Position numbers and translations under genes: made by a program. Shown here piece by piece: positions 55,685 through 64,000 of a stretch of 64,000 nucleotides of DNA. Under the pieces are notes generated by a model that was given only the letters and a program-made list of their open reading frames with translations, had not been told where the DNA came from and ran no database searches. Each line of letters begins with the position of its first letter. The stretch's first letter is position 1. Where the stretch lies: assembly GCA_010093685.1 (NCBI GenBank), contig MU006227.1, positions 870,154 through 934,153 of the forward strand. The letters run 5' to 3'. This DNA comes from Ophiobolus disseminans. Lineage: Eukaryota; Ascomycota; Dothideomycetes; Pleosporales; Phaeosphaeriaceae.

Positions 55685-57229
55685 CTATTTTGAGATCACA
55701 TCAAACCCAGTCTTTGTATCGAAGATGGCTGACAGCAGGCTAGCAGCTTCCAAGACGCTCGTCCATGGCACTAACACTGGGGCCATGAGGAGATGCACCA
55801 CTATCATCTTCCAGTTCACACCGGCATCCAAATCATGAACAACGAGCGACAAAACAAACCCATAGGTGACTATCGCGCGGTCGAAAGCCTTGAGCGCCCA
55901 AAGCCACGGCGGGATCCTGATCATTGGGCATTGCAGAAATTCGAAAGCGAGTCTATATAGGAGCGATGAGATCAGCATGCGAAATACAGGGCAAGCAGAC
56001 AGAATGGTACTTACAAGATCTGCTGTCCAATAAGCGTCCAAGTCCAACTTAGACACAGTGCGGAAGCCATAGGCTTTCCTAGAGTGCGAATACCCCTCCA
56101 CCATCGCCGCCTTTGCATGACATAGTCTTCGACGGTGCGGGGAGACTGCTCGCGGGCAATGGCTGGGATCCAACCATACTTGAAGCCTAGTGATTCGGCC
56201 TAGTCACAGAACATCAGTATGATCGACATAGTCCATAATGACAAGTCTCGTAAATCACGTACCCGTTTCGCAAACCAGTAATCTTCCACGAGATTATTTG
56301 TATCCCACGTGCTTGCGTTTTCTACCTTGCCATTAGTGAGAAAGAAAGACCCGTGTACGCCAAAGAGAGGCTTTCCAAGGCAATTTGCCTGCCATTGATA
56401 GCGGCCCAAGTCGTCGGTCACTCGTATAATGTCGCCGAAAGTGAGAAACCAGTTTTTCCAGTACGCGTGATTGTTGTAAAAGATGTAGCCTTGGGCGTAA
56501 TCAACGCTACTTCTCTCAATCAAATCGATGCATGTCTCTAGCCCGTAAGCATCCACGAACGTCTCTTCGTCCATGTGTAATACCCAGTCGGAGGACGTGA
56601 GCTTCGATGAAATCCTGAAGTACTCGAGGGCGCGTGCTTTGTATCTTGCTTCGTGAGGCGAGAAGCCCTTGGGGACAGAAACAAGAATGATGTCCGAATA
56701 GTCGGCAAGGCGTGTCTTGAACCTATCAATTTTGTCTTCCTCCGTGACAATGTGGAAGGAGATGCGGTCATGCACCTTCTGCCAGCCCTGCATGGACTGA
56801 ATCGTTCTCTCCACAGCCTAAAAGAATGTAGTGTAAGCTGCGTCTCTGGTCAAATTAACACGGCGGCACAAGGAGATAGCTCACATCGATGTTGTCACCC
56901 TTACTAGCCAGGCATAGCAATAAACGGGAAAATTTGCGGACTTTTTTCGCCCGCCGATACCGATCTGGTTGCTCTGGCCACAGGTTGAACAGTACATTGA
57001 GCCACAAAACGCCCTCTCTCGGCAGAAGCACCAACAAGGCGACAGCACAGCTGAGGTTGAATGTGATCGTTTCATCGATGAGGTAACAAGGGCGAGAATA
57101 GTAGTTATAGTAGTAGAATGTAGGCAGAACGATTAGGATAAATGCGATGAAGTTGTATCTTAGTGCAACAATGGTGAAGCGAGATCGGTGTGAGAACATT
57201 CCCTGGTCCCTTGCGTGGCTTGCATTCAT
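55685..57229 (-). CDS. GT2-family membrane glycosyltransferase (egghead/BRE-3-like or Cps1-like)
   Basis: Four exons (57229-56885, 56817-56263, 56199-56015, 55952-55685), 450 residues. Two N-terminal membrane helices (residues about 25-45 and 58-75) precede the cytosolic GT-A domain: 'KFSRLLLCLASKGDNID', 'DIILVSVPKGFSPHEARYKARALEYFRISSKLTSSDWVLHMDEETFVD' with the D-x-D-like 'MDEE', and 'NNLVEDYWFAKRAESLGFKYGWIPAIAREQSPRTVEDYVMQRRRWWRG' with the 'ED' and 'QxxRW' motifs that mark processive GT2 enzymes. Two or three more hydrophobic segments follow. Known: relatives include beta-mannosyltransferases and polysaccharide synthases using nucleotide sugars at the membrane. Sugar unknown. Confidence 0.88.
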
Positions 57230-58666
57230 GCTGGCGAAGTATGAGAGCAGGCTCAGGTCGAATCTGTGATTTGATCTGACTACCGGTATCTACGTCGTCT
57301 TTTGAAGAGAGATAGCCCGCATACGATACACCCTTTCGAGCTCATGTTCGTCCGGGATTCACAAAATGTAATTAAGGATAGGGCGGTGGCTGAGATGAGG
57401 TGAGCTGGTAACTGCGCGATAGTCTCGGTACCGTATCTAACACCGTTCGCTTGACTCATGTCGCGAAACGCTTATGAGGCTGAAGCGCAATCATCACAAA
57501 AGAACTACAGTGCTGTGACTGAGATCCATCGCATCGACCAAGGCCGCTGTCTGTTACAAGAGAACTCTGAAATGGCCTTCGATGGGCATAGCTCTCACTC
57601 GAGGCTGAGCGAGTCAGTGAGCGAGCGAGTAAGGAAACAGATATACCAAATCCAGCACCACCGCGGACGCCGCATTGACCAAGTCCTGATCGTTTCAAGA
57701 CCCTTGGTTGAGTGTGAAAAGGTTGCTTCATCGCCCCGCCCGTGGGGTCGGGTCGACGCGGTGCCCTTTTCCCCTAAACAATGCTGACTGTATTCAGCTA
57801 CGGCGACCCATTCGTCGGACCAGCACCAGTCATATGGCTTTAAGCTATCGTAACTCGATTAATTTTTCAGCAAACGACAGTACGAAAGTGTCATTCAATT
57901 TCCGTGTTGCCTTCTTGCTCTATGGTGACTGCAGGTGCGTGATGAAGGCAAGCGCGTCAGCCTTACCACTTCCCAAAATTGTGGGCGCAACAATGTGCCT
58001 TCCGAATACGAGCGCACAGGCACACGAGACTTCTGTTCACGCATCGCGTCAAGGGCTTCGAGGATTATGTCAGACTTTGCTCCAATGCCAACCAGCACCA
58101 TGCTGCGCTGGGTCTCGATTGCCACCTCGAATTCCGGCTTTACTGTACGTGGTTAAGCAGCCCATTCGAGCCCATGAAAAACAGACATGTAGGACACGGA
58201 CTCGTTCTCGTTGCAGAAGTGCGTAGTAAGTATCACATCCACGAAATGCACGTGGTCTGGCTGGTTATTTCCTTGAGGCTTCAGAGTCAGCCGTACAAAT
58301 TTCACAAGCAGTTCGCCTAGCGAGGTCATGGTAGGTGCCAATGTATGCCATCAATGTTGTGCATGCTGACTATTAGCTTTTAGATCGAGGTATCGAGCTA
58401 CCTAGGTAATGTGTCGCAGTTGGAAGCCATGACGACGTCACGACTAAGAAGTACCCATTGACCATAAATTAAGCAACGAACGTGGCGGGACATTGTGTAC
58501 CACATATTTGTAGGCATCTTCTCGCACACGGCATTGACAGCTGAAGGCAATGGCATTGTCGCGAGAACGAGAAGGACAATGGTTTTGTTGTCGCGGCATA
58601 GCTATGAAGGCCAGTTGAGATGGGACGCCTCACGACTAAAGACACATCCATTATCTTACTTCAATA
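57230..58666. other. Intergenic region with uncertain frames
   Basis: 1.44 kb. A plus-strand frame at 57458-57787 (109 codons) and two minus-strand frames at 58320-58153 and 58125-57895 are the only candidates. The minus pair ('GELLVKFVRLTLKPQGNNQPDHVHFVDV' and 'IETQRSMVLVGIGAKSDIILEALDAM') has coding-like composition, but I found no splice that joins them in frame. They may be a small remnant gene. No family is recognised. Confidence 0.25.
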
Positions 58667-60177
58667 ATGGTTACCACGAGAGGCTATTTAAAACACGCCG
58701 TAAAGACACGATACGAAAGTCCTGAACGATTGAACTTTAATCAGAATGAATCTTATACACCGAAAGAACCTGGCGCAGCTCTAGAAAATTACGATTGTGC
58801 AGATGACGATTGGATTAGAATGCTGAATCATGGGGTCGATCAACTAGACCTCACTCAAGCAACATGGAGCCCAAGACTTACTAACTGCGGATGTGGTGAG
58901 ATGACTCTCGGCGGCCTCGAGACCAGTACATTGACGACATCAATACACCCATTATACCAACCCGACAGATGGATCCTCGAGAAATTTCCCAAGCAAGAAG
59001 ATGTATGTAGACTAGTTCAGCCAGCGGTGAAGTTGGCGAGCGAGGTCCTCGAGACGAAGCCAGTCATGAGTTTCTTCCGCCGCATCATGTACATTATACT
59101 TAGGAAGAAAGGTGGGAGAACTTGTCTCGATCGTGAAGAACCAGAAGAGACGAACGAGCAAGACGTCGCTGTTCAACAAGCGTTGGTTGCCAGGGCGAAG
59201 CATTTACGGATCCTGTTCGGTGTCATCGATCTCAACTACTGTAGCAAAACACAGGCGCACGGCATAACTCTGGTGTCGCAGAAATGGTTTGCAGAAAAGG
59301 TCTTCATTCGAGGTAACGTAGACAAGCTCCCTGCCGATGACTATAAAACGCACTACATTGTCATTAACCAAGCATACATAGATTATGCGAAAAGGCAGCG
59401 ACCAAGTGCCAGCGCGGCTGTTCGTTTCATATTCAGTCTAGCATTCACAATAGTCCACGAGACGGGACATGTCCTATATTGTCGCAACTTTGACGACGGA
59501 AACGAAGACTACAACGAGCCGTACTTCGACCTAGACCAACATATCAACGACGAAAAAGACGGCGAACTCGGTTATGCGCTCGAAAACGTACTCTTCAAAG
59601 ATGTTGGCAATCCATCATTCATCAAAAAGCCGGCGTTGACATCGAATGGTATCCGATGATGAAGACCCGAGTTGATGACGAAGTAGTCACAGTCCAGAGC
59701 CATCTTTACTTCCCAATTTACACCAGTTGGATGTACAGCTTGCTAACATGGGAATTCTGGGACACTGCGCGGAAGAGCACGGCTCCGATGGAAGTACTGT
59801 ATATCCCACGCGCGATGCAAGGCGCAGCGGTTGATCCCAGAGACCCTAATGAGTATCTACATTGGAAGCTAAGAAGACCTACAGGCACTCGAACTGTCGA
59901 CAAGTATCACCCACAAAGTCGGAAAAGGAAAACTATGCCCGACCATTACAAGCCAGAAGTTGGTGAGATATTCGAGTACATTGAAAATTTTGAGAGGGTC
60001 GACCAAGACACTTTACGTGAAGAGATAGAGCGTGTTAAGAAGCGGAGGAAGCAAGAGGCAAGAATGGCGAACTTGCGCATTCTGAGTGTCGCAGCAGGTG
60101 AGCAAAAAGTAGTAGGCGCGAAAAAGCGGACGAAGATGGTATTTGAGAAGATATGTTGCGGTGTGAGAATGCAATAA
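58667..60177 (+). CDS. HExxH metallopeptidase-like protein of a fungus-specific family, with a frameshift
   Basis: From ATG 58667 the frame gives 330 residues with a zinc motif 'FTIVHETGHVLY' (His264, Glu265, His268) and a possible third ligand in 'DGELGYALENVLF' about 35-40 residues later, as in gluzincin-type enzymes. It stops at 59659 soon after an A5 run (59634-59638). A second frame, open from before 59640 to 60177, continues the protein ('AGVDIEWYP', 'FPIYTSWMYSLLTWEFW', basic coiled tail 'EIERVKKRRKQEARMANLRILSVAAG'). The frames differ by one base; one extra A in the run would unite them. A 59-nt intron from GTTATG (59572) to the AG at 59639 would also restore frame but would remove the third-ligand helix. 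Peptidase activity is inference. Confidence 0.65.
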
Positions 60178-60402
60178 TTGAAGTGTATTGTTCTGTTGTT
60201 CTGTTCTGCCTGTGTCTATCCCAGAAGGGACCAGAGCACGGTCTGTTTACATGACGTATCTATGATACAGCTGAGGTAAGAGGTACTTGATAAGACGAGG
60301 AAGCAGCACCAGACCACCGCTACGTGGCACATGTGATCCGCTTCTCCTCATAACCGTGACAAGATACAACTGCGCATCCTGGATAGAGGCACAAGTAGAA
60401 AG

Positions 60403-60637
60403 ATGTCGGAGGTGAGAGACAGGGCAAAAATGGAGAAGAAGGTTGTTGTATTGAGGGAGCTACAGCGAGCGATTATATACCCAAATGAGCTGAGTAAGCA
60501 AGCAATGAAGAGTCACGTGAGTAGAGCATTCACAGTGTACTCAGTGCACTAAGGTGCCAGGCTGACAAAAGATTGTGATAAAAGTGACGAGGCACGTGAG
60601 TCTGCGCGTTTTAAGTGTCGCGGCAGGTACGATGTGA
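60403..60637 (+). CDS. Possible small protein related to the tail of the HExxH protein
   Basis: Exons 60403-60516 and 60572-60637 (55-nt intron GTGAGT...AAAAG with GCTGAC branch site), 59 residues, beginning MSEVRDRAKMEKKVVVLREL, basic and helical. Its end, 'RHVSLRVLSVAAG', closely resembles 'RMANLRILSVAAG' in the tail of the HExxH protein that ends 225 bases upstream, and the DNA is similar around it (GTCGCGGCAGGT versus GTCGCAGCAGGT). It may be a duplicated tail exon, a separate small protein, or decayed sequence. No signal peptide or membrane segment. Confidence 0.4.
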
Positions 60638-60823
60638 GCAGATACTGGTACACCTGGCCACTTGACTTTCACAGCTTTTTAGCACTCAAAGGATCGTTGA
60701 CACCAGGGTCGGCGTGACGGAGCCAAAGAAGGGCGAGCGAACACGCAGTAATTTCAGAAAAAGTCCATTGAAGGCCCGCGTCATTACATATGTGCAAGTA
60801 GACCACGTCTCATTCTAATTGAC

Positions 60824-62034
60824 TCAGAAAATTGCAATAGCACCTGGAGGACTTCCAATGCCGCCTTTGACGTGCAACGGCGCACTCGTCATGAAGAAAG
60901 TATGCCGGCCCATCGCGTGACATCTTTCGCTCAACGACTCAAGGTCCCACATCTCGCCGATTGGTGTACCTGTGTTGAGTTAGCAAACCACGTAGTGATG
61001 TTCTGATACGCTTCCGACATACCCCAATGTACGAGTAACCATTCATGCAAGCACCATCCCTCTTCGAATTTCGGTGGCCAGGCTTCGAATGCGACGGTAT
61101 CGCCTACCAACGCAGCAAGGTGTTGATCGTATAACCAGCGGATAGTGGCTTCGTTGGCTTGAACGCCAATGGCGACGCTGTTATCTCGCGTTCCAGATTT
61201 GCGTTCCGCTTCATCCGCGTTGCTTGGTCATGGTTAGCGTGGTGGTACTCACGGAACGCGGAGTTGCATGCTCACTTGTGCCACCTCACATAGCCACTCC
61301 GGATCATCAAGATATCGCCTTGCCGCAGCGACGTACCCTGCCACTTTAGAGTCTCCTCGATCTCCTCGATCGGAATTTCGTGCCTCGAGACTGGACTTGG
61401 TGCTTTACCATTCTTCTCCTCGTACCACCTCAACCAATCGCACAGGACACCCCGACCGACGATGCCGCCTTTTTCGCACCAATTGTGGGTTCCATTAGTA
61501 TCAGTCTTGCCCGCCTCTTCGTGGGTCAGGCCGTTGTAGTAAGTCCCGCTCGCTTGATGGGCAAAGTGCTTCAAGCTGTCCCATTGCGAACCTGCCTGCG
61601 TGTTGATATAGACTTCATCATCCATGGCGCAAAACTCTGAGAAGTCTCTGAAATTGATCTTCTTTTGGTGAAACTCCTTGCGGCTGAAACCAGGAAATTG
61701 AACATTGTGCAGTGGCCAATCTAACTGGATGCGTTCGCCCGTACTGATCTCCCTCGACGCGGCTAACACCACAGATGGCGTGAGGAGGTTGACGGCTGTT
61801 GTGCGTAAGCATGTGACCGACATCAACATGAGGAGTATTGCAGAGCATACCTCCAGATTCATCTTTCTTTCCATCCTTGTCGTAGAAGCCCCAGATACTG
61901 CCCTGAGGCATCCCCTCTACCTTTGGCAGATCATCGAAAGCCAGGAAGCTGTACTCACTTCCTGTCAAACCGCCCGTAATGCTCTGGGCAACTGCTGAAA
62001 GGCGATCCTCTGCGGTTTTGATGATGCTAGACAT
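60824..62034 (-). CDS. Cyclase-family (PF04199-like, kynurenine-formamidase fold) protein
   Basis: Four exons: from ATG 62034, an intron after 'DKDGKKDESG' (GTATGC...CAACAG), a long second exon, an intron after 'SGYVRWH', then a last intron after 'LLVHWG'; stop at 60826-60824. It reads 'SFLAFDDLPKVEGMPQGSIWGFYD', 'AVNLLTPSVVLAASREISTGERIQLDWPLHNVQFPGFSRKEF', 'GVLCDWLRWYEEKNG', 'GDILMIRSGYVRW', 'AFEAWPP' and 'GTPIGEMWDLESLSERC...FFMTSAPLHVKGGIGSPPGAIAIF', all typical of fungal cyclase-family members. The metal motif HxGTHxD of bacterial relatives is here 'QAGSQWDSLKH', with both His replaced by Gln, so the reaction may differ. Substrate unknown. Confidence 0.85.
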
Positions 62035-62094
62035 CTGAACGAATTTTCCGATAATTTTTGCTTTCCAATTGCATTGCCTTTGAGAGTGGCATCT

Positions 62095-62349
62095 TCACTC
62101 ATATAACCTCGACTTCCCCGCAGTTGAAGATCCAAAGACCAACGCCCCGCTTTCGGCTCCTCGGTCGCACTCGAGGCCAACGCCGTCGCCATCGGTCCAT
62201 GATATTACGTTCGTCTCGATGACGTTGCAGGGAATGCCTGAGTTGGTGTGGAGAGCCACGGACCCGCTTCCGACAAGTGGTAGATTTCGCTTAATGCCGA
62301 AGTGGCTTACGTAATCCGAGCCACGGGATACCAGAAGCGGCTTGCTTAA
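62095..62349 (-). other. Coding-like fragment without a start codon
   Basis: An 84-codon open frame with no Met that reads 'SKPLLVSRGSDYVSHFGIKRN' and 'HTNSGIPCNVIETNVISW', with a Gly/Asp-rich end and a stop at 62097-62095. The composition is protein-like, but no family is recognised and no upstream exon could be joined. It lies between the cyclase gene and the degenerate HExxH copy; 62350-62514 and 62035-62094 show nothing else. Confidence 0.25.
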
Positions 62350-62514
62350 CTACACTCAGAGTTTGTGAATGAAGAGGCCGTCAAACGGGTCGATTAGGGC
62401 ACCATCTGGCACATAAACGACCTCGATCTTGCCCCCGGCGCTGCTGCTGTTGTAGTAAAGTGACGGACGCAACTGTTGAGCTGGGTTTGTTCGCCTCCCC
62501 CTGAGGACATCTTC

Positions 62515-63342
62515 TCATTTTCGTCTTCGAAAAAAGCTTGCAATTGAATTCTCCGGAGTACGCACCCATTGCATGCTTCCATTCTCGTTTCCTAGTCCTT
62601 CTTGAAACGCGCTGAAGTGGCGGACGTTCAGCGCCCCATATTCAGGAGTTATGTTAGCTAGGAAAAACAATCCGAACAAGTACCTCTCCAAACACCAGCC
62701 ATGTTCCGGTTCGGTTCTAAGGTGGCTGAATAAGCTTCCTTCTTTAGAAAAGAATGCTTCGTGGCTAGTCGTGTCGGGCGGTGATTGGCGATCTAGTTCT
62801 AGATGGTCGAGCTGCGACTTATTCGCCAAACAACCGACAGCGTGTGCTATTTCGTGCACAATGGTGATGTCTAACAAGAAACTTGTATAAACATCTTACG
62901 AAGTGCTGCGACATCCAGAAGTGAAGCAACTTCTGAAACGTTTCGAAAATCTCAAGCCAGGAGGCATCCTGCCGTGCATTATCGTCCAACCATGGTCCGA
63001 TCCCATGTCTGTGCATAAATCCAATTTGATATAACCTGCAACCTTCTCCGAGAGGGACTTCTTGGTTTGATCCAGTGCAGTTGGATTCTAGGACCTCTCG
63101 GTTCTATCCAAATATCAAGTTCCAGTCAGCGGAAATTCCTTTGGATGGCCGAAGATAAGATGAGTCCACCATAGGAGGGCAGTGTCGTTACTTAGCATCT
63201 GTGTTGCGAATCGTAGGGCAGGTTGCAGATCCTGCCAAAGGGCTGCGTCCTTCTCGAAATCTTCGCGAACCCAGTTTCTACTTGCTAGGATCGGGTGAAT
63301 CTCGTCCGAGAGGTCACAAAATTGCTTTGGGGTGGTGGCCAT
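62515..63342 (-). pseudogene. Degenerate paralogue of the HExxH metallopeptidase-like gene
   Basis: The start (ATG 63342) reads 'EIHPILASRNWVREDFEKDAALWQDLQPALRFATQML', which lines up with 'SIHPLYQPDRWILEKFPKQEDVCRLVQPAVKLASEVL' of the gene at 58667. The frame then stops. The middle can be followed only by changing frame at least twice ('LDQTKKSLSEKVAGYIKLDL', then 'DASWLEIFETFQKLLHFWMSQHF'). The last part (62877-62515) has the zinc motif 'DITIVHEIAHAVGC' and the likely third-ligand helix 'HGWCLERYLFGLFFLAN'. No intron set repairs the frames. The gene is thus a broken copy, or one with very unusual splicing. Confidence 0.6.
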
Positions 63343-64000
63343 TTTGGAGTCGCTGGTGAGACGTTGATTGAGACTGCCGTTCCAGAACAAGAGTGATAAT
63401 TTGGAGACGATGCGAGAAAAACTTCTCTACTTAAGACACGTCGAAGACTAAGGCACACAAATTTGTGTGAGGGGTCTATTAGGTAACCATGGTTCTATCA
63501 AACCGCATGGCTCAATCATTCGCGAACGTAGTTTGCTAAGGGTCCCCAGCACGAACACCTCAAATTCCCATGAAAACATCAAATGTGTAATACGTTTTGA
63601 TGCAGCGAAGGTAATTCCAAGTCTGTTGCCGTGCCAGGTAGGAGCAATTTGACCCACAGAGTAAGAGACCTCAAACGAGCGCAGAGTAGTGTCAGAGTCA
63701 CCGACCATCTGTCGTTTACACTTTCAATGTCTCAAATTGCGTAGAGTTGTCAAGCAACTAGTGTTGGCGTGAGGCTCATCTGAACTGTATCGCTGCTGGA
63801 CATTTGTAAGATGGGGTGGGGTGTGACGTAAGCGAGCCCGCAGCGGAACTCCACCAGAAGTTCTTCTAACATGGGCGCAGTATATATACCAGAGAAATGC
63901 TGCACGCATTTTGAAGAAGAGGAAGACAAGAACCTGAAATTTGTCAGGTACGTCAACTGTGTTTCACCCCTTTGCACTTCAGTAGCTATCTTTAAAGCAT
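63343..64000. other. Edge region, no gene assigned
   Basis: 658 bases. A minus-strand frame of 86 codons (63708-63448) has no recognisable content. A TATATATA stretch at about 63881-63888 on the plus strand could be a promoter for a gene beyond the window. Confidence 0.35.

Overview
The window is nuclear DNA of a filamentous ascomycete, most likely a dothideomycete (Pleosporales-like). The signs are genes on both strands with short (about 45-80 nt) GT-AG introns, fungus-specific families (two HET-domain proteins, a C6 transcription-factor tail, a PL1 pectate lyase, an RNase T1-type ribonuclease, a GMC oxidoreductase) and ordinary housekeeping genes. It carries no bacterial or organellar signature, and I recognised no rRNA or tRNA gene. 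All gene models come from reading frames and splice sites read by eye.

Layout. 0-7.3 kb: tail of a C6 regulator, a GNAT acetyltransferase, a tail-anchored unknown protein, then a protease-like gene that runs in frame through introns into an amino-acid permease. 7.4-12 kb: a PEX11-type peroxin, a bestrophin-like channel, a dead P450 fragment. 12.3-18.4 kb: HET protein, secreted ribonuclease, kappa-class GST, short-chain dehydrogenase. 19-25.4 kb: porphobilinogen deaminase (HEM3), a multi-exon unknown protein, a LAT-type permease. 25.6-32.5 kb: an unknown gene interrupted by one stop codon, then three genes for secreted proteins (GMC oxidoreductase, unknown beta-rich protein, pectate lyase). 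33.6-42.8 kb: MYND protein, second HET protein, tandem-PH protein and the ribosome-maturation GTPase EFL1/RIA1. 42.8-50.5 kb: a gene-free stretch dominated by an old diverged repeat array with regularly spaced TATA-like elements. 50.5-57.2 kb: a large TULIP-like protein and a GT2 glycosyltransferase. 58.6-63.4 kb: two paralogous HExxH metallopeptidase-like genes on opposite strands (one with a frameshift, one degenerate), with a small gene and a cyclase-family gene between them.

How genes work together. The housekeeping genes (HEM3, EFL1, PEX11, GSTK) are independent of each other. The secreted trio at 27.6-32.5 kb fits plant-cell-wall or plant-debris breakdown. The two HET proteins belong to self/non-self recognition. 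There is no convincing biosynthetic cluster. The strongest candidates for something undescribed are the protease-like/permease continuous frame at 3.4-7.2 kb, the TATA-bearing repeat array at 42.9-48 kb, and the HExxH family with its small satellite gene at 58.7-63.3 kb.
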